Shown here one piece after another: positions 18,045 to 27,728 of a DNA stretch of 64,000 nucleotides (the first letter of the stretch is position 1; each line of letters begins with the position of its first letter). The notes below the pieces were generated by a model. It was given only the letters and a program-made list of their open reading frames with translations, made no database searches and was not told the origin of the DNA. The position numbers were made by a program, and so were the translations under genes. The stretch comes from Streptomyces sp. 11x1. GTDB taxonomy: Bacteria > Actinomycetota > Actinomycetes > Streptomycetales > Streptomycetaceae. The stretch lies in contig NZ_CP122458.1 in assembly GCF_032598905.1 (NCBI RefSeq), positions 6,907,001 through 6,971,000 on the forward strand, read 5' to 3'.

Positions 18045-18118
18045 TGGAGCGGGCGACGGGAATCGAACCCGCGTAGCTAGTTTGGAAGACTAGGGCTCTA
18101 CCATTGAGCTACGCCCGC
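18045..18118 (-). tRNA. tRNA-Gly (TCC anticodon)
   Basis: Read on the minus strand the gene starts GCGGGCGTAGCTCAATGGTA and folds as a standard cloverleaf: the 7-bp acceptor stem GCGGGCG/CGCCCGC, D arm with AATGGTA, anticodon stem CTAGT/ACTAG around loop CTTCCAA (anticodon TCC, reading GGA), and T arm with GGTTCGATTCC. The discriminator T is followed by an encoded CCA. 74 nt including CCA. Confidence 0.95.
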
Positions 18119-18295
18119 ACAACGCGCGCCGCAGGTTGCAGGACCGCGGCACTGAAGGCATCGTAGCGGGTCGGGCGGCTCCGCCGCACACCGCTTTCGG
18201 GCCGCGCCCCGCGCCCGCCGTCGCACGCGCCCGCGTACTCGGTAAATCCGGCAACCGTATGGCCTGCGGGCATGTACCCTACGTGTCGCACCAGA

Positions 18296-18372
18296 CGGGG
18301 TGTGGCGCAGCTTGGTAGCGCGTCCGCTTTGGGAGCGGAAGGCCGTGGGTTCAAATCCCGCCACCCCGACCA
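18296..18372 (+). tRNA. tRNA-Pro (TGG anticodon)
   Basis: The cloverleaf has acceptor stem CGGGGTG/CACCCCG, D arm GCGCAGCTTGGTAGCGC, anticodon arm TCCGC/GCGGA with loop TTTGGGA (anticodon TGG, reading CCA), and T arm with GGGTTCAAATCCC. Discriminator A and an encoded CCA. 77 nt. It lies about 200 bases upstream of tig in the same direction. Confidence 0.96.
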
Positions 18373-18570
18373 CCGCGCCGGTACGGCGCGCCCGCCCACC
18401 GGCAAGATCGCCTTTTGGGGCGTGTACCGCCTGCGGTTACTATGCAAGCTGCGCGCCCGTGTGTCTGCACTCTCACGTCTCTCAAGGGCCGCTAATCCGC
18501 TGAAACCCCGCCGCACCGGCGGGGGACGTCAGCAGAACCCCAAGAAGTCAGCCCCCAAGGAGACCGAACC

Positions 18571-19965
18571 GTGAAGAGCGCCGTGGAGACCCTGAACCCG
18601 ACCCGGGTTCGGCTCAGCATCGAGGTGCCCTTCGAGGAGCTCAAGGACAGCCTCGACGCGGCGTACAAGAAGATCAACCAGCAGGTCACGGTGAAGGGCT
18701 TCCGCAAGGGCAAGATCCCGGCCCGCGTCATCGACCAGCGGTTCGGCCGCGGTGCGGTCCTGGAGGAGGCGGTCAACGACGCGCTTCCGAAGTTCTACAC
18801 CGACGCGGTCAACGAGGCCGAGCTCAACGTCCTGGGCCAGCCCGAGGTCGACATCACGGAGCTGAAGGACGGCGAGACGCTGAACTTCACCGCCGAGGTC
18901 GACGTCCGCCCGACCATCGAGATCCCGGACTACTCCGGCATCGAGGTCGAGGTCGACGCCGTCGAGGTCACCGAGGAGGACGTCGAGAAGGCGGTGGAGC
19001 AGCTCCGCGAGCGCTTCGCCTCCACCTCCCCGGTCGAGCGCGCCGCCGAGGACGGCGACGTCGTGACGCTCGACCTGGAGGCCAAGGTCGACGGCGAGGT
19101 CCTCGAGGACGGCGTCGCCGAGGGCGTCTCCTACACCATCGGCTCCGGCGAGCTGCTGGACGGCATCGACGACGCCGTGAAGGGCCTGGAGGCCGGTGGC
19201 GAGGCCACCTTCACCTCCGAGCTCAAGGGCGGCTCGGCGGCCGGCAAGGAGGCCGAGGTGACCGTCAAGGTCTCCCAGGTCGCCGCCCGTGAACTCCCGG
19301 CCCTGGACGACGAGTTCGCCCAGCTCGCCTCCGAGTTCGACACCCTCGAGGAGCTGCGCGCCGACAGCCGCAAGCGCCTGGAGAACATGAAGCAGTACGA
19401 CCAGGCCACGCAGGCCCAGGAGCGCGTCCTGGAGAAGCTGCTGGAGCTCGTCGAGGTGCCCGTCCCCGAGAAGCTGCTCGAGGACGAGATCAACACCCGC
19501 AAGCACAACCTGGAGCACCACCAGCTCGGCCAGATGGGCCTCGACCTCGAGAAGTACCTCGAGATCCAGGGCAAGACGGTCGAGGAGTTCGACGCCGAGA
19601 CCAAGGAAGCGGCCGTCAAGGGCATCAAGACCCAGTTCGTCCTCGACGAGCTGGTCGCCAAGGAGAAGCTGAACGTCAACCAGGAGGAGCTCACCGAGCA
19701 CCTCATGCGCCGCGCGGCCTCCTCCGGCATGTCCCCGGACCAGTTCGCCCAGGCCGTCGTCCAGAACAACCAGGTCCAGCTCCTCGTCGGCGAGGTCGCC
19801 CGCGGCAAGGCCCTGGCCCTGGTCGTCGAGTCCTCCACGGTGAAGGACACCAACGGCGAGATCGTCGACCTGGACGACGACGAGGACGAGGACGCTTCCG
19901 CCGAGGGCTCCGCCGAAGAGGCCCCCGCCGCGGTCGAGGCGGAGGAGAAGGCCCCCGAGGCCTGA
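18571..19965 (+). CDS. tig: trigger factor, ribosome-associated chaperone
   Basis: Binds the ribosome near the exit tunnel and helps nascent chains fold; also a peptidyl-prolyl isomerase. The 464-residue product starts with GTG 18571 (AAGGAG upstream). The N-terminal ribosome-binding domain includes [19 protein letters not shown], the docking signature. The FKBP-like domain runs about 150-245 ([35 protein letters not shown]), followed by the helical C-terminal arms and a very acidic tail rich in Asp/Glu/Ala typical of Streptomyces. It sits upstream of clpP1-clpP2-clpX, as in many bacteria, but the strong hairpin at 19991-20028 separates their transcription. Confidence 0.96.
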   Translation: MKSAVETLNPTRVRLSIEVPFEELKDSLDAAYKKINQQVTVKGFRKGKIPARVIDQRFGRGAVLEEAVNDALPKFYTDAVNEAELNVLGQPEVDITELKDGETLNFTAEVDVRPTIEIPDYSGIEVEVDAVEVTEEDVEKAVEQLRERFASTSPVERAAEDGDVVTLDLEAKVDGEVLEDGVAEGVSYTIGSGELLDGIDDAVKGLEAGGEATFTSELKGGSAAGKEAEVTVKVSQVAARELPALDDEFAQLASEFDTLEELRADSRKRLENMKQYDQATQAQERVLEKLLELVEVPVPEKLLEDEINTRKHNLEHHQLGQMGLDLEKYLEIQGKTVEEFDAETKEAAVKGIKTQFVLDELVAKEKLNVNQEELTEHLMRRAASSGMSPDQFAQAVVQNNQVQLLVGEVARGKALALVVESSTVKDTNGEIVDLDDDEDEDASAEGSAEEAPAAVEAEEKAPEA

Positions 19966-19990
19966 TCACCCCGCGAACAGCAGGCTCGAA

Positions 19991-20028
19991 GACGGGCCCC
20001 CGGGTCACTCATGACCCGGGGGCCCGTC
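19991..20028 (+). terminator. terminator of tig
   Basis: A 17-bp perfect stem, GACGGGCCCCCGGGTCA with its complement, around the tetraloop CTCA, 26 bases past the tig stop. Confidence 0.85.
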
Positions 20029-20036
20029 GGCCTACC

Positions 20037-20153
20037 CAGGGGCGCGGGGAACTGCGCGACCGGCCCCGTACGAGCCGCACCCGCCGATACACCTGACGTG
20101 GCAGACGCGCCTGCGGCTCGTGGAGGGCCGGTCGCGCAGTTCCCCGCGCCCCT
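20037..20153. repeat. inverted pair of the dispersed repeat forming a long stem-loop
   Basis: A dispersed-repeat copy at 20037 is followed by an inverted copy ending at 20153. Together they make a perfect 28-bp inverted repeat (20039-20066 with 20125-20152). A second 9-bp pair (CGAGCCGCA 20071-20079 with TGCGGCTCG 20112-20120) extends the stem inward. It lies between tig and clpP1, upstream of the ClgR-type site. Confidence 0.85.
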
Positions 20154-20203
20154 TCGGCGGCCGGGGGCCACCAGTGCCCGCCCCACCAGCGGAGCGCACA
20201 CGC

Positions 20204-20220
20204 ATGCGCTGACAGCGAAC
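20204..20220 (-). promoter_or_regulatory. ClgR-type activator site upstream of clpP1
   Basis: On the minus strand GTTCGCTGTCAGCGCAT agrees with the ClgR motif GTTCGCYNNNRRCGNAH as I recall it for Streptomyces. The palindromic core is CGCT-GTC-AGCG. It lies 144 bases before the clpP1 start. ClgR is a helix-turn-helix activator of clp and lon genes, itself degraded by Clp, giving feedback. Seen: the motif. Inferred: activation. Confidence 0.72.
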
Positions 20221-20363
20221 AGTTCCCTCTGCGGGATTCACCGGCGGAGCCACCGCGTTAGGGTCCATGAATACGAGGGCGGAGCCGTCGGGAAAACGGC
20301 TCGGCCCCCGGAAGGGAAACGTGAAGACGGCCCGGCGCCGTCGTAAGACGAGCAGGTGGATAC

Positions 20364-20990
20364 GTGACGAATCTGATGCCCTCCGCCGCCGGCGAGCCTT
20401 CCATCGGCGGTGGCCTCGGCGACCATGTCTACAACCGGCTGCTCAACGAGCGGATCATCTTCCTCGGCCAGCCGGTCGACGACGACATCGCGAACAAGAT
20501 CACCGCACAGCTGCTGCTCCTTGCCGCCGACCCGGACAAGGACATTTACCTGTACATCAACAGCCCGGGCGGCTCGATCACGGCCGGCATGGCGATCTAC
20601 GACACGATGCAGTACATCAAGAACGACGTGGTGACCATCGCCATGGGTCTGGCGGCCTCGATGGGGCAGTTCCTGCTCAGCGCGGGCACCCCGGGCAAGC
20701 GCTTCGCGCTGCCGAACGCCGAGATCCTGATCCACCAGCCCTCCGCGGGCCTGGCGGGCTCCGCCTCGGACATCAAGATCCACGCCGAGCGGCTGCTGCA
20801 CACCAAGAAGCGCATGGCCGAGCTCACCTCCCAGCACACGGGCCAGTCGGTCGAGCAGATCACCCGTGACTCGGACCGCGACCGCTGGTTCGACGCCTTC
20901 GAGGCCAAGGCCTACGGCCTCATCGACGACGTCATCGCCACCGCCGCGGGCATGCCGGGCGGCGGCGGCACCGGGGCCGGGCAGGCGTGA
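20364..20990 (+). CDS. clpP1: ATP-dependent Clp protease proteolytic subunit ClpP1
   Basis: Serine peptidase subunit of the Clp chamber, which degrades proteins fed to it by ClpX or ClpC. The 208-residue product starts with GTG 20364. The catalytic serine is Ser99 in [11 protein letters not shown] and the catalytic histidine is His124 in ILIHQPSAG; the aspartate follows in the [18 protein letters not shown] region. [19 protein letters not shown] lines the active site. The C-terminus is Gly-rich. The gene is 79 bases before clpP2 and forms a two-gene operon with it; Streptomyces Clp cores combine both proteins. Confidence 0.95.
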   Translation: MTNLMPSAAGEPSIGGGLGDHVYNRLLNERIIFLGQPVDDDIANKITAQLLLLAADPDKDIYLYINSPGGSITAGMAIYDTMQYIKNDVVTIAMGLAASMGQFLLSAGTPGKRFALPNAEILIHQPSAGLAGSASDIKIHAERLLHTKKRMAELTSQHTGQSVEQITRDSDRDRWFDAFEAKAYGLIDDVIATAAGMPGGGGTGAGQA

Positions 20991-21069
20991 CGGCACCCGC
21001 CGGCACGCACACCCCCGCAACGCCCCCAGCCGACCGCCTCAGCCCCTCTCAGGCTCCCAGGAGACACAA

Positions 21070-21750
21070 GTGAACGACTTCCCCGGCAGCGGCCTCCACG
21101 ACAGCGCACGCTCCCAGTACTCGGGTCCGACGGCCGAGTCCCGTTACGTCATCCCGCGCTTCGTCGAGCGCACCTCCCAGGGCATCCGCGAGTACGACCC
21201 GTACGCGAAGCTCTTCGAGGAGCGGGTGATCTTCCTCGGCGTGCAGATCGACGACGCCTCTGCCAACGACGTCATGGCGCAGCTGCTGTGCCTGGAGTCG
21301 ATGGACCCCGACCGGGACATCTCGGTCTACATCAACAGCCCCGGCGGCTCCTTCACGGCGCTCACCGCGATCTACGACACGATGCAGTTCGTGAAGCCCG
21401 ACATCCAGACGGTCTGCATGGGCCAGGCGGCCTCCGCCGCCGCGATCCTGCTGGCCGCCGGTACGCCGGGCAAGCGCATGGCGCTGCCGAACGCCCGCGT
21501 CCTGATCCACCAGCCGTACAGCGAGACGGGCCGCGGTCAGGTCTCCGACCTGGAGATCGCCGCCAACGAGATCCTCCGGATGCGTGCGCAGCTGGAGGAG
21601 ATGCTGGCCAAGCACTCGACCACGCCGATCGAGAAGATCCGCGAGGACATCGAGCGCGACAAGATCCTCACGGCCGAGGACGCGCTGTCGTACGGCCTGA
21701 TCGACCAGATCATCTCCACGCGGAAGATGAACAACAACAGCGTCCGCTGA
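21070..21750 (+). CDS. clpP2: ATP-dependent Clp protease proteolytic subunit ClpP2
   Basis: Second Clp peptidase subunit, 226 residues, starting at GTG 21070 with CAGGAG 7 bases upstream. Catalytic Ser122 in [14 protein letters not shown], histidine in VLIHQPYSE, aspartate in the [21 protein letters not shown] region. It shares the [19 protein letters not shown] core with ClpP1 but has a longer N-terminus that is probably processed. The frame is open far upstream into clpP1, but the ribosome site fixes this start. Lies 203 bases upstream of clpX. Confidence 0.95.
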   Translation: MNDFPGSGLHDSARSQYSGPTAESRYVIPRFVERTSQGIREYDPYAKLFEERVIFLGVQIDDASANDVMAQLLCLESMDPDRDISVYINSPGGSFTALTAIYDTMQFVKPDIQTVCMGQAASAAAILLAAGTPGKRMALPNARVLIHQPYSETGRGQVSDLEIAANEILRMRAQLEEMLAKHSTTPIEKIREDIERDKILTAEDALSYGLIDQIISTRKMNNNSVR

Positions 21751-21953
21751 CCGCGAAAAGGCTGTAATGTCTGCCGCCCCTTGGCACGGTTGGCACCGTT
21801 TGACCCAGTGCACGACAAGGTGCACGACAAAGCGAACCGTGCCAAGGGGGGCCCGAACGGGGGGCCCGGCAAGGTACCGTCGACATAAGGCAGCACCAGG
21901 AGCCGCTGGATTCCAATAGTCCAGGCGTCTCCCAGGCGAAGGGGAAGCACACC

Positions 21954-23240
21954 GTGGCACGCATCGGTGACGGCGGCGATCTGCTCAAGTGCTCGTTCTG
22001 CGGCAAGAGCCAGAAGCAGGTCAAGAAGCTCATCGCAGGGCCCGGTGTGTACATCTGCGACGAGTGCATCGACCTCTGCAACGAGATCATCGAGGAAGAA
22101 CTCGCGGAGACCAGTGAGGTCCGCTGGGAGGAGCTCCCGAAGCCCCGCGAGATCTACGAGTTCCTCGAGGGGTACGTGGTCGGCCAGGAGGCGGCCAAGA
22201 AGGCGCTCTCCGTGGCGGTCTACAACCACTACAAGCGCGTCCAGGCCGGTGAGAACGGCGGCGGTCAAAGCCGCGAGGACGCCATCGAGTTGGCGAAGTC
22301 CAACATCCTCCTGTTGGGCCCCACGGGCTCCGGCAAGACCCTCCTCGCCCAGACCCTCGCGCGCATGCTGAACGTCCCGTTCGCGATCGCGGACGCGACC
22401 GCGCTGACGGAGGCCGGCTACGTTGGCGAGGACGTCGAGAACATCCTGCTGAAGCTCATCCAGGCCGCCGACTACGACGTCAAGAAGGCCGAGACCGGGA
22501 TCATCTACATCGACGAGATCGACAAGGTGGCCCGAAAGAGCGAAAACCCGTCCATCACCCGCGACGTATCGGGTGAGGGCGTCCAGCAGGCCCTGCTGAA
22601 GATCCTGGAGGGCACCACGGCGTCGGTCCCGCCCCAGGGCGGCCGCAAGCACCCGCACCAGGAGTTCATCCAGATCGACACGACGAACGTCCTGTTCATC
22701 GTGGGCGGTGCCTTCGCGGGCCTGGAGAAGATCATCGAGTCCCGCGCCGGCGCCAAGGGCATCGGCTTCGGTGCCACGATCCGCTCCAAGCGCGAACTCG
22801 AGTCCAAGGACCAGTTCGAGGACGTCATGCCGGAGGACCTGGTCAAGTTCGGCATGATCCCGGAGTTCATCGGCCGCCTCCCGGTCATCACCTCCGTCCA
22901 CAACCTGGACCGCGAGGCGCTCCTGCAGATCCTGGTCGAGCCCCGCAACGCGCTGGTGAAGCAGTACCAGCGCCTCTTCGAACTCGACGGCGTGGAGCTG
23001 GACTTCGAGCGCGAGGCCCTCGAAGCCATTGCCGACCAGGCCATCCTCCGCCAGACCGGCGCGCGCGGCCTGCGCGCCATCATGGAGGAAGTCCTGATGT
23101 CGGTGATGTACGAGGTCCCGTCCCGCAAGGACGTGGCCCGGGTCGTCATCACAGCGGACGTCGTCCACTCGAACGTGAACCCGACCCTGATCCCGCGCGA
23201 CGCGCGTGGGCGGGGGCCGGGGGAGCAGAAGACGGCGTAA
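21954..23240 (+). CDS. clpX: ClpX, ATPase subunit of the Clp protease
   Basis: AAA+ unfoldase that recognises substrates and threads them into the ClpP chamber. The 428-residue product (GTG start) begins with a zinc-binding domain, [15 protein letters not shown] then [10 protein letters not shown] (four cysteines). Walker A is [18 protein letters not shown] and Walker B is [23 protein letters not shown] is the pore loop. The conserved tail [20 protein letters not shown] follows. Full length. The 203-base gap to clpP2 contains small direct repeats (TGCACGACAA at about 21808 and 21819) and may carry its own promoter. Ends at the hairpin 23261-23295. Confidence 0.96.
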   Translation: MARIGDGGDLLKCSFCGKSQKQVKKLIAGPGVYICDECIDLCNEIIEEELAETSEVRWEELPKPREIYEFLEGYVVGQEAAKKALSVAVYNHYKRVQAGENGGGQSREDAIELAKSNILLLGPTGSGKTLLAQTLARMLNVPFAIADATALTEAGYVGEDVENILLKLIQAADYDVKKAETGIIYIDEIDKVARKSENPSITRDVSGEGVQQALLKILEGTTASVPPQGGRKHPHQEFIQIDTTNVLFIVGGAFAGLEKIIESRAGAKGIGFGATIRSKRELESKDQFEDVMPEDLVKFGMIPEFIGRLPVITSVHNLDREALLQILVEPRNALVKQYQRLFELDGVELDFEREALEAIADQAILRQTGARGLRAIMEEVLMSVMYEVPSRKDVARVVITADVVHSNVNPTLIPRDARGRGPGEQKTA

Positions 23241-23260
23241 GCGGTCGGATACGACGAAGC

Positions 23261-23295
23261 AAAGGGGCGTCCGGTGAAGAGCCGGGCGTCCCTTT
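23261..23295 (+). terminator. terminator of clpX
   Basis: AAAGGGGCGTCCGG (23261-23274) pairs over 14 bp, with two G-U wobbles, with CCGGGCGTCCCTTT (23282-23295), 20 bases past the clpX stop. Confidence 0.75.
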
Positions 23296-23334
23296 CGGCT
23301 ACCGCGCGCCTATGACATGGGCACTTACTCAATC

Positions 23335-23651
23335 TCAGCTAGCGATGCATGCTCCTGCAACCCACTTCGGGGGGAGTTCAAGGGCGGTCGATATGCGTAC
23401 CCAGTGGCTGGAGCGGATGCCGCACGCTGTATGGATGCTGTCGCTAGTTGCGTGGGCGTAGATGCAGACGGTTCTGCCTCTTGCGAGGGTCCCATGCGCC
23501 GGATACTCAAGGTGCCCCGGCCCGTATCGCACCTGGACGGTCTCAAGTACCCGGTGTCCGCAGGTTGCTGCCCCCGCTGGTGATGCCGTCAGGCCGACTA
23601 TGCCAGTAGCGGCGATTACGGCCGCCATGACCCCGCTATGCGTTTATGCAT
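23335..23651 (-). pseudogene. small secreted SH3-like protein with a frameshift in its signal peptide
   Basis: The downstream frame encodes AAVIAATGIVGLTASPAGA (a signal-peptide core and cleavage site), then a domain of about 75 residues with VQVRYGPGHLEYPAHGTLARG, resembling a bacterial SH3 domain, and four cysteines. The best start, ATG 23651 with GGAGAG 5 bases upstream, reads MHKRIAGS and then goes out of frame. One extra base in the four-base C run at 23631-23634 would join it to give MHKRIAGVMAAVIAATG, a proper signal peptide. Otherwise translation would start at ATG 23628 without basic residues. So either a frameshift mutation, a homopolymer sequencing error, or a weak alternative start. 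The region is lower in G+C than its neighbours. Function unknown. Confidence 0.55.
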
Positions 23652-23784
23652 CAGACTCTCCAAATAGATCGTCGTGGTCATGTCAAACGTAGCGTGATCA
23701 AGGGAATTCCTTCGACGGGCGCAGTCTCTGTGTCGGCCATTCGGCGCGTGCTGGCCGACTTAGTTGTTCGGGGATGCAACAGCG

Positions 23785-23812
23785 GAGCCCCGGTCGCGAA
23801 CGACCGAGGCTC
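23785..23812 (-). terminator. terminator of the Pro/Gly/Gln-rich protein gene
   Basis: GAGCCCCGGTCG (23785-23796), tetraloop CGAA, then CGACCGAGGCTC (23801-23812), one mismatch. It lies 20 bases past the stop of the gene at 23832. Confidence 0.75.
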
Positions 23813-23831
23813 TGACCGTGAGCGGGAAGCG

Positions 23832-24782
23832 CTACGCCTTGACGCGCACGTCTTTACGGAAGTTGGCTGCCTTGTCGGCGGCGCCGCTCAGGTCCGCACT
23901 CTTGCCCGCCATGGCGGACGCCATGTCGGCGTAGATCACGACGCCGATCGTGCTGTGGTCGCCCCAGATGCAGATCGGCACGCTCATCTTGCTTGGACCG
24001 CCGGAGGAGGAGTCGCCCTCGAACTTGGTCTCCTGGCACTTCAGGACGGCGCCGTCCAGCGCGCTGGGCGTGAACGTTTCCGGAGTGCCCACGAGTTCAC
24101 CCGTGTCCGAGGAATCCTTGCTCGCCTCCTTCTTCATGTCGGCGAACATGGCGTCGACGACCGACTCGGGGTCGTCGATCTCGCCGTAGACGCCCATGAA
24201 GTTGATCATCTGTGCGGAGAGCGGGTTGCTCTCGTCGCCAGCCTGGTACCCCGCGCTCACGTCCTTGGCGTTCTTCACACCGTGGTCTTCGGCTTCCTTG
24301 ATGTCGTCCTCGCTGAAGCCACCGCTGTCGGCGCTGCTGGACTTCTTGAACTCGTCGTTGAGTACCGTCGCCGGCGTGGTCAGCTTGTGCGGGCCGTCGT
24401 CGGCGATGTCCGCGCCGCCGCTTCCGCTGAAGACGAAGTACGCGCCGACCGCGACCGCCGCGACCACGGCGACCGCGCCGAGGATGATGCCGACCTTCTT
24501 GCCGCCACCGCCGGGGGCGACCGGGGGCTGGGGCACGGTCGGGTAGCCCGGCTGGCCGCCGTACGGGGCCTGCTGGCCGTACGGCGAGGTCTGGGGCGGC
24601 ACGCCCTGGGGAGCCTGCTGGGGGTACCCGTAACCCGGCTGCTGCGGCGGCGCCTGCTGCGGGTAGCCGTAGCCGGGCTGGGGGGCGGCCTGCGGCGGCT
24701 GCTGGCCGTAGGGGCCCGGCTGTCCGTACGGTCCGGGCTGCTGGGGCTGCCCGCCGTACGGGCCCGGCTGGTTGTGACTCAT
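23832..24782 (-). CDS. single-pass membrane protein with Pro/Gly/Gln-rich cytoplasmic tail
   Basis: A 316-residue protein. Residues 1-90 are a disordered Pro/Gly/Gln/Tyr tail with repeats of PGYGYPQQAP and PYG motifs. A single helix follows (VGIILGAVAVVAAVAVGAYFVF). The outer domain of about 200 residues has CQETKFEGD and PICIWGDHSTIGVVIYAD, with two cysteines that could pair. This layout is common in Streptomyces proteins of unknown role. Start ATG 24782; divergent from valS, 138 bases away. Confidence 0.78.
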   Translation of the reverse strand: MSHNQPGPYGGQPQQPGPYGQPGPYGQQPPQAAPQPGYGYPQQAPPQQPGYGYPQQAPQGVPPQTSPYGQQAPYGGQPGYPTVPQPPVAPGGGGKKVGIILGAVAVVAAVAVGAYFVFSGSGGADIADDGPHKLTTPATVLNDEFKKSSSADSGGFSEDDIKEAEDHGVKNAKDVSAGYQAGDESNPLSAQMINFMGVYGEIDDPESVVDAMFADMKKEASKDSSDTGELVGTPETFTPSALDGAVLKCQETKFEGDSSSGGPSKMSVPICIWGDHSTIGVVIYADMASAMAGKSADLSGAADKAANFRKDVRVKA

Positions 24783-24920
24783 GCTCTGGGTTCCCCTCCA
24801 GAATGCTTATGTGTGCCTGACATCCTGGCGCAATCTCGATGGCCGCCGCGCATCGGGGTGCACACCGTTACCGAACAATCGGGTTTCGGGACCACCCCGT
24901 GACACCCCTAAACTGAGCGC

Positions 24921-27545
24921 GTGACCGAGAACGCTCAGCAGCAGCCTCCAGCGCCCGCCACCGATCTGCCGACCCAGTACGCGCCGGCCGATGTAGAGGG
25001 GACGCTGTACGAGCGCTGGGTAGAGCGTGGTTACTTCGCGGCCGACGCCAAGAGCGACAAGCCCGCGTACACCATCGTCATCCCCCCGCCGAACGTCACC
25101 GGCAGCCTGCACCTCGGGCACGCCTTCCAGCACACCCTCATGGACGCCCTGACGCGCCGTAAGCGCATGCAGGGGTACGAGTCCCTCTGGCTCCCCGGCA
25201 TGGACCACGCCGGTATCGCCACGCAGAACAAGGTCGAGCAGCAGCTCGCCGAAGAGGGCAAGTCCCGCCACGACTTGGGGCGCGAGGAGTTCGTCGAGCG
25301 CGTCTGGCAGTGGAAGGAGGAGTACGGCGGCAAGATCCTCGGCCAGATGCGCCGGCTCGGCGACGGGGTCGACTGGGACCGTGAGCGGTTCACCATGGAC
25401 GAGGGCCTGTCCAAGGCCGTCCAGACCATCTTCAAGCGGCTCTACGACGACGAGCTGATCTACCGCGCCGAGCGCATCATCAACTGGTGCCCGCGGTGCC
25501 TGACGGCCATCTCCGACATCGAGGTCGAGCACCAGGAGGACGCCGGCGAGCTGGTCTCCATCCGGTACGGAGAGGGCGAGGACAGCCTCGTCGTCGCCAC
25601 CACCCGCGCGGAGACGATGCTCGGTGACACCGCTGTCGCCGTCCACCCGGACGACGAGCGGTACAAGCACCTCATCGGCAAGCTGATCAAGCTGCCGCTG
25701 ACCGACCGCTCCATCCCGGTCGTCGCCGACACCCACGTCGACCCGGAGTTCGGCACGGGCGCCGTCAAGGTGACGCCGGCCCACGACCCGAACGACTTCG
25801 CGATCGGCCAGCGCCACGACCTGCCGTCCATGACGATCATGGACGAGCACGGCGTCATCACCGTTCACGGCCCCTTCCTCGGCCAGGACCGCTTCGAGGC
25901 CCGTGACGCCATCGTCGGCGCGCTGCGCTCGCAGGGCCGGATCGTCGCCGAGAAGCGCCCGTACACCCACTCCGTCGGCCACTGCTCCCGCTGCAAGACG
26001 ACCGTTGAGCCGCGGCTGTCGATGCAGTGGTGGGTCAAGGTCGCGCCCCTGGCCAAGGCCGCAGGCGGCGCGGTCCGCGACGGCCGGGTCAAGATCCACC
26101 CCGAGGACATGTCGAAGCGCTACTTCGACTGGGTGGACAACATGTTCGACTGGTGCATCTCGCGCCAGCTCTGGTGGGGCCACCGCATCCCCGTCTGGTA
26201 CGGCCCGAACGGCGAGACGGTCTGCGTCGGCCCCGACGAGCAGCCGCCCACCGGCGAGGGCTGGACCCAGGACACCGACGTCCTGGACACCTGGTTCTCC
26301 TCCGGCCTGTGGCCGTTCTCCACGCTCGGCTGGCCCGAACAGACCGAGGATCTGCGGAAGTTCTACTCCACCGACGTCCTGCTCACCGGCCACGACATCA
26401 TCTTCTTCTGGGTCGCCCGGATGATGATGTTCGGCCTGTACGCGATGGACGGGGAGGTCCCGTTCAAGACCATCGCGCTGACCGGCCTGGTCCGCGACGA
26501 GCGCGGCAAGAAGATGTCGAAGTCCTTCGGCAACGTCGTCGACCCGCTCGACTGGATGGACAAGTACGGCTCGGACGCGCTCCGCTTCACCCTCGCGCGC
26601 GGCGCCAACCCGGGCACCGACGTCCCGATCGGCGAGGACTGGGTCCAGGCCTCCCGCAACTTCGCCAACAAGATCTGGAACGCGACCCGCTTCGCGCTGA
26701 TGAACGGCGCGACGGTCGAGGGCCCGCTGCCGGACGCCTCGCAGCTCTCCGCGACCGACCGCTGGATCCTCGCCCGCCTCAACGAGACGGTCGAGCAGGT
26801 CGACGCGTACTACGAGGACTTCCAGTTCGCCAAGCTCAGCGACGCACTGTTCCACTTCGCGTGGGACGAGGTCTTCGACTGGTACGTCGAGCTGTCCAAG
26901 ACCACGTTCCAGGCGGGCGGCGAGCCGGCCGAAGTCAGCAAGCGCGTCCTGGGCGAGGTCCTGGACGTCGCCCTGCGCCTCCTCCACCCGGTCATCCCGT
27001 TCGTCACGGACACCCTGTGGACGACGCTGACCGGCGGCGAGTCCCTCGTCATCGCCGACTGGCCCAAGGACAGTGGCTTCCGTGACGACGCCGCCGAGCG
27101 CGAGATCGAGCTGGTCCAGCAGGTCGTCACCGAGGTCCGCCGATTCCGTGCCGACCAGGGCCTCCAGCCCGGCCAGCGCGTCCCGGCCCGGCTGACCCTC
27201 GACGGTACGGTCCTGGCCCCGCACGAGGCCGCGATCCGTCAACTGCTGCGCCTGCAGCCGGAGGGCGAGGGCTTCGCGGCCACCGCGACCCTGCCGGTGG
27301 CGGGGGCCGAGGTCGCCCTCGACCTCTCCGGTGTCATCGACGTCGCCGCCGAGCGCAAGCGCCTCGCGAAGGACCTCGCGGTCGCGGAGAAGGAGAAGGC
27401 CCAGGCCACGGCCAAGCTTGGCAACGAGGCGTTCCTCGCGAAGGCGCCGGACCAGGTCGTCGACAAGATCCGGGGCCGCCTCGCCAAGGCGGACGAGGAC
27501 ATCACCCGCATCACCGCCCAACTGGAACGCCTCCCGAAGGCGTAG
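24921..27545 (+). CDS. valS: valyl-tRNA synthetase
   Basis: Charges tRNA-Val with valine in the cytoplasm. The 874-residue class I synthetase starts with GTG 24921. HLGH (residues 64-67) is the HIGH motif and KMSKS (531-535) the second ATP-binding motif. Between them lies the CP1 editing domain ([21 protein letters not shown]), and a zinc-ribbon-like NWCPRC/CSRCKT pair is present. The C-terminal anticodon domain is followed by the valine-specific coiled coil ([23 protein letters not shown]). No T-box-like leader is visible in the 138 bases upstream. Confidence 0.97.
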   Translation: MTENAQQQPPAPATDLPTQYAPADVEGTLYERWVERGYFAADAKSDKPAYTIVIPPPNVTGSLHLGHAFQHTLMDALTRRKRMQGYESLWLPGMDHAGIATQNKVEQQLAEEGKSRHDLGREEFVERVWQWKEEYGGKILGQMRRLGDGVDWDRERFTMDEGLSKAVQTIFKRLYDDELIYRAERIINWCPRCLTAISDIEVEHQEDAGELVSIRYGEGEDSLVVATTRAETMLGDTAVAVHPDDERYKHLIGKLIKLPLTDRSIPVVADTHVDPEFGTGAVKVTPAHDPNDFAIGQRHDLPSMTIMDEHGVITVHGPFLGQDRFEARDAIVGALRSQGRIVAEKRPYTHSVGHCSRCKTTVEPRLSMQWWVKVAPLAKAAGGAVRDGRVKIHPEDMSKRYFDWVDNMFDWCISRQLWWGHRIPVWYGPNGETVCVGPDEQPPTGEGWTQDTDVLDTWFSSGLWPFSTLGWPEQTEDLRKFYSTDVLLTGHDIIFFWVARMMMFGLYAMDGEVPFKTIALTGLVRDERGKKMSKSFGNVVDPLDWMDKYGSDALRFTLARGANPGTDVPIGEDWVQASRNFANKIWNATRFALMNGATVEGPLPDASQLSATDRWILARLNETVEQVDAYYEDFQFAKLSDALFHFAWDEVFDWYVELSKTTFQAGGEPAEVSKRVLGEVLDVALRLLHPVIPFVTDTLWTTLTGGESLVIADWPKDSGFRDDAAEREIELVQQVVTEVRRFRADQGLQPGQRVPARLTLDGTVLAPHEAAIRQLLRLQPEGEGFAATATLPVAGAEVALDLSGVIDVAAERKRLAKDLAVAEKEKAQATAKLGNEAFLAKAPDQVVDKIRGRLAKADEDITRITAQLERLPKA

Positions 27546-27555
27546 CCCTTCGTAG

Positions 27556-27606
27556 GCCCAGCGGAAGGCCCCGGTGCTTGAGAAGCACCGGGGCCTTCCG
27601 CTGGGC
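27556..27606 (+). terminator. terminator of valS
   Basis: A 24-bp perfect stem (27556-27579 with 27583-27606) around the triloop GAG, starting 11 bases past the valS stop; the arms begin GCCCAGCGGAAGGCCCCGG. Confidence 0.9.
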
Positions 27607-27627
27607 GGGGAAAGGGCGCAGCCCTTT

Positions 27628-27652
27628 CAGGGGCGCGGGGAACTGCGCGACC
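27628..27652 (+). repeat. dispersed 25-bp intergenic repeat, copy between valS and folC
   Basis: CAGGGGCGCGGGGAACTGCG followed by CGACC, matching the other copies except at the 3' end. Confidence 0.8.
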
Positions 27653-27728
27653 AGCCACACACCACCCGCAGTCGCCCTACCGCGGGTACCCCCGAGTTCT
27701 CAGGCGCCCGGTCCGTAGACTGGGCCCC

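Noticed and set aside
24783..24920. T-box riboswitch ahead of valS
   Set aside because: Only 138 bases, with no stem I, no specifier loop and no T-box sequence visible.
24807..27521. A 904-codon minus-strand frame opposite valS
   Set aside because: Composition is Leu/Val/Asp/Arg typical of antisense shadows in GC-rich DNA; valS is certain.
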